A program made the position numbers and the translations under genes. From NCBI RefSeq assembly GCF_016595435.1, contig NZ_JAENIJ010000037.1, positions 1 through 32,575 of the forward strand: a stretch of 32,575 bases of DNA, given 5' to 3'. This DNA is from Luteolibacter pohnpeiensis. Lineage in GTDB: Bacteria > Verrucomicrobiota > Verrucomicrobiia > Verrucomicrobiales > Akkermansiaceae. Below, in pieces: positions 1 through 6,044 of this stretch; within the stretch, counting starts at the first letter, position 1, and each line of letters begins with the position of its first letter. Under the pieces are notes generated by a model. That model was not told the DNA's origin, made no database searches, and saw only the letters and a list, made by a program, of their open reading frames with translations.

Positions 1-218
1 AGATCCGGCGCAGCCGCGATCAATTGGGCATTCGCCTTCGCGGTTCCCGCCAGATAACCCATATCAGGAGCAAGCCCCATGTGAGCCACGGTTTGTCGCC
101 CGTATCCATTGGAAGCCATCACTTCCAAAACGCCCGCGCTGTTACGATGGACCGCCCAAGGAGCAGGAGTTACCCCACCCGCCAAACTTATATTATCAGT
201 ATCTATATTTGCATTCAT
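1..218 (-). CDS. Partial phage-type hypothetical protein (3' end outside window)
   Basis: This frame is open from ATG at 218 down to the window edge, giving 72 complete codons. The translation begins MNANIDTDNISLAGG, continues TPAPWAVHRNSAG, and reaches the edge at NAQLIAAAPDL. The pairing of a PxPWxVHRN start with a NAxLIAAAPDLL-type stretch is familiar from short phage and prophage proteins of unknown function; that match is from memory. It is third in a leftward row with the genes at 551-769 and 296-547, 77 bases after the second, so it fits an early-gene operon of the element. No clear ribosome binding site precedes the ATG. Function is unknown. Confidence 0.6.
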   Translation of the reverse strand, partial: MNANIDTDNISLAGGVTPAPWAVHRNSAGVLEVMASNGYGRQTVAHMGLAPDMGYLAGTAKANAQLIAAAPD

Positions 219-295
219 TTTAATATATCTTGAGATCTGGGCACAGCTCACGCAGGGAGTGCCGATTAGTTATTTTTAACCCCTATATTTCGGGA

Positions 296-547
296 TTATT
301 TCTGAATGGTTCGCTCTTTGATAAATGCTTTATAAGCGGCTACAGTCACACGACGGCTTCTCGGGCCGACTTCCACAATGGGTAAGACTTTCGCTGCATG
401 CGTCGCTGACAAGCCAAGCAGTTGCGCAGCTGTTGAAAGTTCGATTAGATTAAGTTCATCTATATCGACACTTGCTCTCAGCTCCGCAGTTAGTTGCTTG
501 GCAGCCAGCTCTATAGTTTCTTTTCTTTCTTTAGGTGAAAGGATCAT
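296..547 (-). CDS. Small winged-helix, excisionase-like DNA-binding protein
   Basis: The protein has 83 residues. The N-terminal half is acidic and helical. Residues about 36-80 read as a small winged helix-turn-helix: LSTAAQLLGLSATHAAKVL as helix, turn and helix, then GPRSRRVTVAAYKAF as a basic wing and last helix. This is the layout of excisionase, AlpA or MerR-like domains, which bend DNA at attachment sites or regulate early promoters. It starts 3 bases after the stop of the upstream small gene, so the two are almost certainly co-transcribed, pointing away from the repressor. An Xis or Cro-type role is inferred from size, fold and position; no specific family was recognised. Confidence 0.65.
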   Translation of the reverse strand: MILSPKERKETIELAAKQLTAELRASVDIDELNLIELSTAAQLLGLSATHAAKVLPIVEVGPRSRRVTVAAYKAFIKERTIQK

Positions 548-550
548 TTG

Positions 551-769
551 CTAGGCCTTTCTAATGTTGGCGTTTTGCTTTTTGGCTTGGATCGCGAGAT
601 AGATCTTCGTTGCCTCCTTCGGGGTGATCGCGAGGATGTCCGCGATTTGGAAGATCTTAATCAGCACCGCGCTACCAAGATCTGGATACTGTAAGCTGAT
701 TGAGTTCATAATTGGCTCGGTTTGTCGTATGACGTAAATAGGAATACATACCTCATGTTCCTGAGTCAA
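551..769 (-). CDS. Small hypothetical protein, possible helix-turn-helix, first gene of leftward early operon
   Basis: The longest version has 72 residues and begins with TTG at 769; the only in-frame ATG is at 709 and gives 52 residues. Neither start has a convincing ribosome binding site. A GTAAATA half-site at 734-740 would be coding with the first start and upstream of the gene with the second, which slightly favours the shorter form. The C-terminal part, FQIADILAITPKEATKIYLAIQ, could form a helix-turn-helix, and the tail is basic. It is the first gene leftward from the operator region, the position of cro in lambda-like switches. The Cro-like role is inference. Confidence 0.5.
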   Translation of the reverse strand: MTQEHEVCIPIYVIRQTEPIMNSISLQYPDLGSAVLIKIFQIADILAITPKEATKIYLAIQAKKQNANIRKA

Positions 770-784
770 TGCTTGATTTGATTT

Positions 785-815
785 TTATTTACTCTCGTAA
801 ATAAGCCTGTAAATT
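785..815. promoter_or_regulatory. Operator-like inverted repeat between divergent repressor and early genes
   Basis: TTATTTAC (785-792) and GTAAATAA (797-804) form a perfect 8-base inverted repeat around TCTC. A further half-site GTAAAT lies at 809-814, with the same orientation as the right arm and 12 bases from it, and another GTAAATA at 734-740. Candidate promoters overlap the repeat. Rightward there is TTGATT at 773-778, 18 bases before GTAAAT. Leftward there is TTTACA (complement of 808-813), 16 bases before TAAATA. Autorepression by the adjacent repressor is the natural reading. The repeats are seen; the binding is inferred. Confidence 0.6.
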
Positions 816-821
816 CCAGGC

Positions 822-1625
822 ATGGACATCAATCGCGACAGCGTGAACAAATGGCTGGCAGACATGCACCGGAGCCAAGTTTGGCTGGCAGACCAATGTG
901 GCGTTTCAAAGCAAGCGGTCAGTAACTGGCTCAGGGAAAAGAATCCTCAGCAAATATCAGCCTCTGCTCAGATCACGATTAGAAGTCTAATGGAGGAAGA
1001 CGCCGTCGCCCAACAAGCCAAACCCCCTCACAATCTCGTATTGGAGTTCAGTGACTCTGAATACGCCCCCATCGAAAGAGCTGCTCTAAAAGCGGGGATG
1101 ACCATTCGGGAATGGGTGAAAACTACCTTAAACGATATTGTCGATATGGATGTCGAACGATTCATTGAAGGTCTCCACACAGTTTCCGATTCATTACTAA
1201 CTTTCCCTGAAATTCCTCTGCACCACGCAGCAGCCGGGCTTCCTGCATCGTCTGATGTGGAGTATTTCGCGCCAACGAAAGATCTCGGAAAGGGCCGCTT
1301 CGCATGCAAGCTCCATGGCGAGTCCATGTCCCCTAAATTCCCTGATGGCTCTACGGTGATTCTGCGCGAGCGCGGAAGCCTGAAGAATCCGACACTCAAA
1401 AAAGGTGAGATTTACCTCTTCGTAGTGAACGGAGAAAAAACCCTGAAAGTCTACAACACTCGAGTCGCGAAAAAAGCAGAGATCGAAGCTGGAATCTCTT
1501 ATGTTTCAGTCATCGACGGCAAAACTAAGGTCAAAGTCCTGCAATCCATTAACCCGGATTTCCCGGAAATCGTCGCCAAAGAGCCGATCGAATGGCTTGG
1601 CTGGCTAGACAAGGACGACCAATGA
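822..1625 (+). CDS. LexA/CI-like repressor with S24 autoprotease domain
   Basis: The protein has 267 residues. Residues about 8-58 form an XRE-type helix-turn-helix (VWLADQCGVSKQAVSNWL). Residues about 71-108 read as a beta strand and two helices (LVLEFSDSEYAPIERAALKA, then MTIREWVKTTL), resembling a ribbon-helix-helix module. Residues about 130-262 are a peptidase S24 domain: likely self-cleavage at Ala138-Gly139, nucleophile Ser168 in HGESMSP, and general-base Lys209 in KTLKVYN. Such proteins hold prophages silent and cleave themselves when RecA filaments form after DNA damage. The ATG at 822 directly follows the operator repeat, which suggests autoregulation. The stop overlaps the integrase start by ATGA, so repressor and integrase are probably translated together. 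Confidence 0.88.
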   Translation: MDINRDSVNKWLADMHRSQVWLADQCGVSKQAVSNWLREKNPQQISASAQITIRSLMEEDAVAQQAKPPHNLVLEFSDSEYAPIERAALKAGMTIREWVKTTLNDIVDMDVERFIEGLHTVSDSLLTFPEIPLHHAAAGLPASSDVEYFAPTKDLGKGRFACKLHGESMSPKFPDGSTVILRERGSLKNPTLKKGEIYLFVVNGEKTLKVYNTRVAKKAEIEAGISYVSVIDGKTKVKVLQSINPDFPEIVAKEPIEWLGWLDKDDQ

Positions 1626-2881
1626 GCGCCAAGCGTAAAAGCTTTAAGGTAGGCCGTGGAAACAGTTTTCTAACCGTTTACCCATGGACTCACCCCCGAA
1701 CAGGCGCTGATCGTTGGCGCTATGCTTGGAGGGAAAATGAGAACTCGTCTTGGCGATATGTCACATGCAGGTCCAAGAAGGAAGCCGAGCAATCGGCTTG
1801 GGATAAGCTGGGAGAAATCGACAGCGGCGACATCCAATGGTCGACACTCTCCCGAGAAGCCCAGCGATTCCTCGAAGAGGTTCACAGGCTGACTGAACCT
1901 TCAGACTGGCCAGCTGTTCTCACCTTTCTGGAAAGCCGCAAGCGGAGCTCTGAAATCGTTTCCAGTGTTCAGCGGTTCATGAACTGGAAAGTCGAGTCTG
2001 CAGGCGAGGAAACTCGTAGTCTGGCCAATCTCCGGAGAGTTCTGGAACCCATGGCCAGGAATTTCGCAGGAAGCAGTATCATCGACATCTCCCCTGCCGA
2101 ACTGAAAACCTGGTGGGACGGCCGCGTTGCGGGTTTAGCAAAAAAAACCCGGAACGATGTCCGGGGCGCATTAGTCAGTTTTTGGAATTGGGCAGTCCTT
2201 GAGGGAATTCACCCGAAGGAGTCCACACCTGCAGATCGCCTCCCACGTGTAGAAGTCGGCCACGGTGAACGGCGTGTTCTGACGCCTAGGGAGTTCATGC
2301 AGCTTGCGGAGGCGATTGTAGAGGAATGGCGTCCCTGGCTGGTATTGGGAGCTTTCTGCGGCCTCAGGCCTGAGGAAATCGCCCCAACACGACGCAAAGG
2401 ATTTTCAAAATCGGGCAAACGGGGACTTCTCCGTGAGGAAATCGATTTCCGGTTCAAAGTCATCCATCTACCCGCAGAAGTCTCAAAGGTGGCCACTCCG
2501 AGGAAAGTCCCCCTCTGCGATGCAGCGCTCGCATGGCTCGAATGGGCAGGGGTCGAGGAAGGCCAAACTGGACCGGTTTGCATGCGGAATCCATCCGAAG
2601 AAGAGGAGACGAAAAGACTCGGAAAAGTGGTCTTCAAAACCGGCTGGCCGCAGGACGTTTTACGACACTCCTACGGAAGCTTCAGGAATTCGCTCATTCG
2701 GAACCTTCCACAGGTAGCGGAAGAGATGGGCACTTCGGAGACCATGTTGCGCCGTCATTACCATAATCCACGGACAAAAGAGGAGGGTGAGGCTTGGTTC
2801 GAAATGCGCCCAAAAGTGATCCGATATGATCCGATGGAAAGCACCTTGGATAGCGAAAACAAGAAATCGGGCGTTCGCTGA
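1622..2881 (+). CDS. Tyrosine recombinase / phage-type integrase
   Basis: ATG at 1622 overlaps the repressor stop as ATGA and gives 419 residues; a longer in-frame ATG at 1592 is less likely because of that coupling. Residues about 1-85 look like an arm-binding region, about 100-200 a core-binding SAM-like domain, and about 215-400 the catalytic domain. Catalytic residues visible are Arg249 (CGLRPEE), Lys289 (SKVATPRKVPL), Arg348 (DVLRHSYGSF) and nucleophile Tyr380 (RRHYHNP). Two usually conserved histidines are replaced: Asp345 stands where HxxR normally has His, and Thr371 where a GH motif is common. Replacements at these places occur in many phage-type integrases. The gene points into the tRNA-Leu 3' end, which is its probable attB. 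Confidence 0.9.
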   Translation: MSAKRKSFKVGRGNSFLTVYPWTHPRTGADRWRYAWRENENSSWRYVTCRSKKEAEQSAWDKLGEIDSGDIQWSTLSREAQRFLEEVHRLTEPSDWPAVLTFLESRKRSSEIVSSVQRFMNWKVESAGEETRSLANLRRVLEPMARNFAGSSIIDISPAELKTWWDGRVAGLAKKTRNDVRGALVSFWNWAVLEGIHPKESTPADRLPRVEVGHGERRVLTPREFMQLAEAIVEEWRPWLVLGAFCGLRPEEIAPTRRKGFSKSGKRGLLREEIDFRFKVIHLPAEVSKVATPRKVPLCDAALAWLEWAGVEEGQTGPVCMRNPSEEEETKRLGKVVFKTGWPQDVLRHSYGSFRNSLIRNLPQVAEEMGTSETMLRRHYHNPRTKEEGEAWFEMRPKVIRYDPMESTLDSENKKSGVR

Positions 2882-2911
2882 ATCGTTGAAAACTCAACAA
2901 AACCACCCTTA

Positions 2912-2927
2912 TTTCCCTTGAAGGAAA
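2912..2927 (-). terminator. Possible weak terminator hairpin just after tRNA-Leu
   Basis: On the minus strand TTTCC and GGAAA form a 5-base stem with a 6-base loop starting 2 bases after the tRNA 3' end. A second small inverted repeat, GTTGA and TCAAC around AAAC, lies at 2885-2898. Neither has a clear U-run, so this is a weak call; the repeats could equally belong to the attachment site. Confidence 0.25.
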
Positions 2928-2928
2928 G

Positions 2929-3010
2929 TGCCGGGAACAGGACTCGAACCTGCACACCTTGCGATACCAGATCCTAAGTCTGGCGCGTCTACCAATTCCG
3001 CCATCCCGGC
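2929..3010 (-). tRNA. tRNA-Leu(UAG)
   Basis: The minus strand folds as a class II tRNA. The acceptor strands GCCGGGA (from 3010) and TCCCGGC (to 2930) pair perfectly, with discriminator A at 2929. The anticodon stem CCAGA/TCTGG encloses the loop CTTAGGA, so the anticodon is UAG (2976-2974), reading CUN leucine codons. A long variable arm around GCAA and a T-loop TTCGAGT follow. CCA is not encoded. The D-arm sequence AATTGGTAGACGC is typical of leucine tRNAs. Its 3' end faces the integrase, consistent with use as an integration site. Confidence 0.95.
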
Positions 3011-3280
3011 TGGGTTCGGCTTGCGATGGTGTAGAACATGGCCTGCCCGACGGGAAAGCAAAATCGCGTTCCATTCACGGAATCCTCATCGTATTTGCCC
3101 CATCGCCATTCCGGCAATTGATTCCACAGCCATGAAACAAGTGCATTGCAACGCAGATCTCACTCGCGTCGGCTACTTTCAGACAATTTAGGAAGAAGTC
3201 GGGACTGTCAGACTGATCCGATATTTGCTGATCAGCCAGGATTCCCATCGCCTTGTTTCAACTGATGGTTAGCATCCGGC

Positions 3281-4843
3281 ATGGAGGAACTGCCGAGGAG
3301 GAAAAGTAAGAGTGCCATCGTGCTGGCCTGGATACTCGGTTGTGCACTTCTGGGTGGTTTTGCATATGTTTTGATCGCGATGCTTGCAACGCCGGGAGCA
3401 AAGAGTTCGCACAAACCGTTGCAGGTATTTCATTTTTCGGATGGGCAGAAAATCGAAGTGTGGGGTGTTTCCACGGGGCGGCATGTTGTGCAGCTCATTC
3501 CCGAGAATCAGCTCCCATTCAGTTTGGTGGATCGGGAAGAATCCAGTAGGTCTTTGATGTTAGGCATGGAAGTCATCACCGATGAGAAAAATAAAATCCC
3601 GGTCCGCATCAAATTTAAGCCGAATACGAGTCATGCCGCCATGCTCATCGATCTTCAGCTCTCGGGGCCAAGTCACACGCTGTTGAAATCCCCCTATTTC
3701 TGGACTGAGGCTTATGGAGGAATAGTGTGTGACGATCCGCGGTTTTCCTCAAACTCCCAAACTGGAGAGATCAATCGACTCAACCAAAAAGATGAAACGG
3801 AAGAGATGTTGCAATCGGCGATGGCCAAAGCAGGTTTGGGGATTTTACTGCAGCATCAGGATCCAGATTCGGGATGGATCAATCTGTATGGCCCTTTTCT
3901 CATTCAGAAAAAATGGCCGAACCGCTTTATCTCCGTGCTGCCTGCATGGCGCCGTGATTTGAAGAATCTGAAATTCAGAGTCGTGTTGCAGCATGGAGAA
4001 CCATTGGAGTTCACCTTGCCAAATCCCGATATCCACACGGCTCCGGCCCATTTTTCTCCAACGCCGCTGCCCTACAGCCACGATGGAAATGATTTTATCC
4101 TGACAGCGAAACATCTCACCAAAATCGAGCGACCGGGCAGTCATCCATTTTCCGCCGTAGACCTCAAATTTGCTTATACAAAAACCATCCACCCCGGAGT
4201 TGAAAACCCTGAGCCATTTTTCCCGAATTCCCTAGTCTATGCGACCGATGAATGGGGCAACTCTCTGCAGCTGACTTCTGTGGGTCCCGACTCAGGGCTC
4301 GGTGCGGCATTTCCCGCATCATCCAAATGGTTCACGCTCCACTTCGACTATCAACGAAATGAAGATTTCCAGCAGGATCGCTCGCGTGGTTTGGCGATTT
4401 TCGAAGGAACCGTTTCGGCAGATGGAAAAGAAATCCAGTTCTCCACGCTCAAGGATGCGAAACTCTTTGGCATTACCCATCCTCCGACGGTTCAGATCGG
4501 ATACTACCACGACACCGTATTTATTGACGGGGCGACCAAGGATTGGGAGTGCTTTAAAATGGAATATGAAGGCGAATTCGATCAGACTTCGATCCAGAAC
4601 TATTTTGCCAATTTCCAAGTGGCTCAAACCCGCATCTTCATTGGGGACGAATCGAGGTCGAGCGGCCTGACGTTAGAGCTGGGTAGTAACTATTCCCATT
4701 TCAACGATCATTATGATTTCAGGAGAGAGAGGATGTGGGCGTTTCCGCCCGGTGTTCTTACTCCAGGAACGAAAGTCACGATTGCCATCCACCCGCCGTT
4801 GCCGGATGAGCCTATCGAAATGAATTTGCCGATTCCGGATTGA
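3281..4843 (+). CDS. Membrane-anchored protein of unknown function
   Basis: The protein has 520 residues. A basic N-terminus (MEELPRRKSK) is followed by one transmembrane helix at about residues 11-35, so most of the protein should face the periplasm. The rest is rich in short beta-strand-like stretches and aromatic residues (for example FHFSDGQKIEVWGVSTG and LHFDYQRNEDFQQD), suggesting a beta-sandwich protein. No catalytic motif or known family was recognised. The 270 bases upstream (3011-3280) hold a perfect palindrome GCTGATCAGC at 3227-3236 and no clear promoter. The gene ends 10 bases from the oppositely oriented MidA gene, with no obvious hairpin between. Confidence 0.75.
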   Translation: MEELPRRKSKSAIVLAWILGCALLGGFAYVLIAMLATPGAKSSHKPLQVFHFSDGQKIEVWGVSTGRHVVQLIPENQLPFSLVDREESSRSLMLGMEVITDEKNKIPVRIKFKPNTSHAAMLIDLQLSGPSHTLLKSPYFWTEAYGGIVCDDPRFSSNSQTGEINRLNQKDETEEMLQSAMAKAGLGILLQHQDPDSGWINLYGPFLIQKKWPNRFISVLPAWRRDLKNLKFRVVLQHGEPLEFTLPNPDIHTAPAHFSPTPLPYSHDGNDFILTAKHLTKIERPGSHPFSAVDLKFAYTKTIHPGVENPEPFFPNSLVYATDEWGNSLQLTSVGPDSGLGAAFPASSKWFTLHFDYQRNEDFQQDRSRGLAIFEGTVSADGKEIQFSTLKDAKLFGITHPPTVQIGYYHDTVFIDGATKDWECFKMEYEGEFDQTSIQNYFANFQVAQTRIFIGDESRSSGLTLELGSNYSHFNDHYDFRRERMWAFPPGVLTPGTKVTIAIHPPLPDEPIEMNLPIPD

Positions 4844-4853
4844 AATGCCCCGC

Positions 4854-6044
4854 TCAGCATCCGAGCCGATGAGCATCCGGTGCGGAAAGCGGTGCCGCGG
4901 TTGCATCATTCCACGCCAGCTCAATCACCTGAAACCGGCTACCCAGATGACCGGGATGCGTGAGTGACTGGAATTGCCTCAATCCGCTCACATCCGGATT
5001 GCCTTCCTGCGCCAGCAACCAATCCCATGCAAGCTGGGTAAGCCAATGTCCTTGCGACTGAAATGCCGACGCGCGATACCCAAGTGCATGGGCTTGCTCA
5101 GCAAAGGTGGTAAAGTCAACGTGCGCGGTGATGTCGATTTCGCCGGGGCGTTCGAGAGGATTTTCCACAGCTTGATGTTTCGAAAAAGTGCGCAAGGTCC
5201 CGGTGGTGCGATCGGGATGATAATACTCGGGCCGGGCGTAGCCGTAATCGGGAAAGATCAACAATCCCGCATCGATCAGCTCCCGGAATGGCGCGAGAAA
5301 GCCCCGATAGTCCCTGATTTCTGTCCGGTATCCCTGCGGAAATGTGTCGATCTCTGTGTTCAGAATTTTCGGTAACAACTCCGGGTCTATTTGAGCTGCC
5401 CGCCATTCGAATTGCTCATCTCCGCTCAACCCGACTTTTAGCTCGGCCCAATGATCCCCGGTTTTTTCAACGATCTGAAACGGCAAGGCATCCAAAACCT
5501 CGTTGCCAAAAACAATTCCCGGGAGCTTTATCGCATCATCTGAACCGGAAGTCACTTTCACGGTTGCCCCGAAGCCCGCGAGCTTTGCCATCTGCGCCTC
5601 ACGCAGCTGCTCCAGTGGCTCAATGATCCGATATTCCACCGCCGAAAATGCAGTCGGGTTCAGAACGGACAGCTCGCTCAGAATGTCGTGCGCGAGGGTT
5701 CCATCGTGGGCGCCTACCTCCACCATCCGCCACAAATTCGGCGATCCCGCATTTTCCCACCAATTCAGAAAGCGCCGCGCCAGCAATCGACCAAACAGCG
5801 GCCCAACGCTCACACTGGTGTAAAAATCTCCATCGCGCCCGGTCTGGCCCAAGCCCCGTGCGTAATAGCCCAGGCCCGGTTCATACAATGCCATGGCCAT
5901 GAAATCTGAGAAAGCAAGTGGCCCCGAATGCTTGATCCGCTCCTGAATCATCCGGTGCAACGCAGGGGTTGCGGCGGCCCCCGGCGTCGAGTAGAGATGG
6001 ACGGTCTCCGTCGTATCCAGCGGGGAAATTTTGGAATCTGCCAT
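4854..6044 (-). CDS. MidA/NDUFAF7-family SAM-dependent methyltransferase
   Basis: The protein has 396 residues when started at ATG 6044; GAGG lies 9 bases upstream on the minus strand and supports this start over one at 6083. Family hallmarks are FSDFMAMALYEPGLGYYA (about 45-62), GDFYTS (72-77), the SAM-binding glycine-rich loop VEVGAHDGTLA (108-118), and FGNEVLDALPFQ in the second half. NDUFAF7 methylates an arginine of a complex I subunit in mitochondria; targets of bacterial homologues are poorly defined, so the substrate here is unknown. It is transcribed divergently from the neighbouring penicillin-binding protein, and the two start codons share one CATG. Its promoter must therefore lie inside the neighbour's coding region. 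Confidence 0.85.
   Translation of the reverse strand: MADSKISPLDTTETVHLYSTPGAAATPALHRMIQERIKHSGPLAFSDFMAMALYEPGLGYYARGLGQTGRDGDFYTSVSVGPLFGRLLARRFLNWWENAGSPNLWRMVEVGAHDGTLAHDILSELSVLNPTAFSAVEYRIIEPLEQLREAQMAKLAGFGATVKVTSGSDDAIKLPGIVFGNEVLDALPFQIVEKTGDHWAELKVGLSGDEQFEWRAAQIDPELLPKILNTEIDTFPQGYRTEIRDYRGFLAPFRELIDAGLLIFPDYGYARPEYYHPDRTTGTLRTFSKHQAVENPLERPGEIDITAHVDFTTFAEQAHALGYRASAFQSQGHWLTQLAWDWLLAQEGNPDVSGLRQFQSLTHPGHLGSRFQVIELAWNDATAAPLSAPDAHRLGC

Larger units (their letters stand above)
1..2929. mobile_element. End of an integrated prophage-like element at tRNA-Leu
   Basis: Early genes, an S24 repressor and a tyrosine integrase lie in classic order, and the integrase stop is 47 bases from the 3' end of a tRNA gene. 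Integrases of this class usually recombine within tRNA 3' halves, leaving the tRNA intact. The exact boundary is not visible, because the second attachment site lies beyond the left edge; the right boundary is set at the tRNA 3' end and the crossover could lie inside the tRNA. Whether the element is a full prophage or a smaller integrative element cannot be told, as no structural phage gene is in the window. Confidence 0.7.

Noticed and set aside
24..233. A 69-codon plus-strand frame at the left edge
   Set aside because: It is antisense to the phage-type minus-strand gene, which has recognisable motifs.
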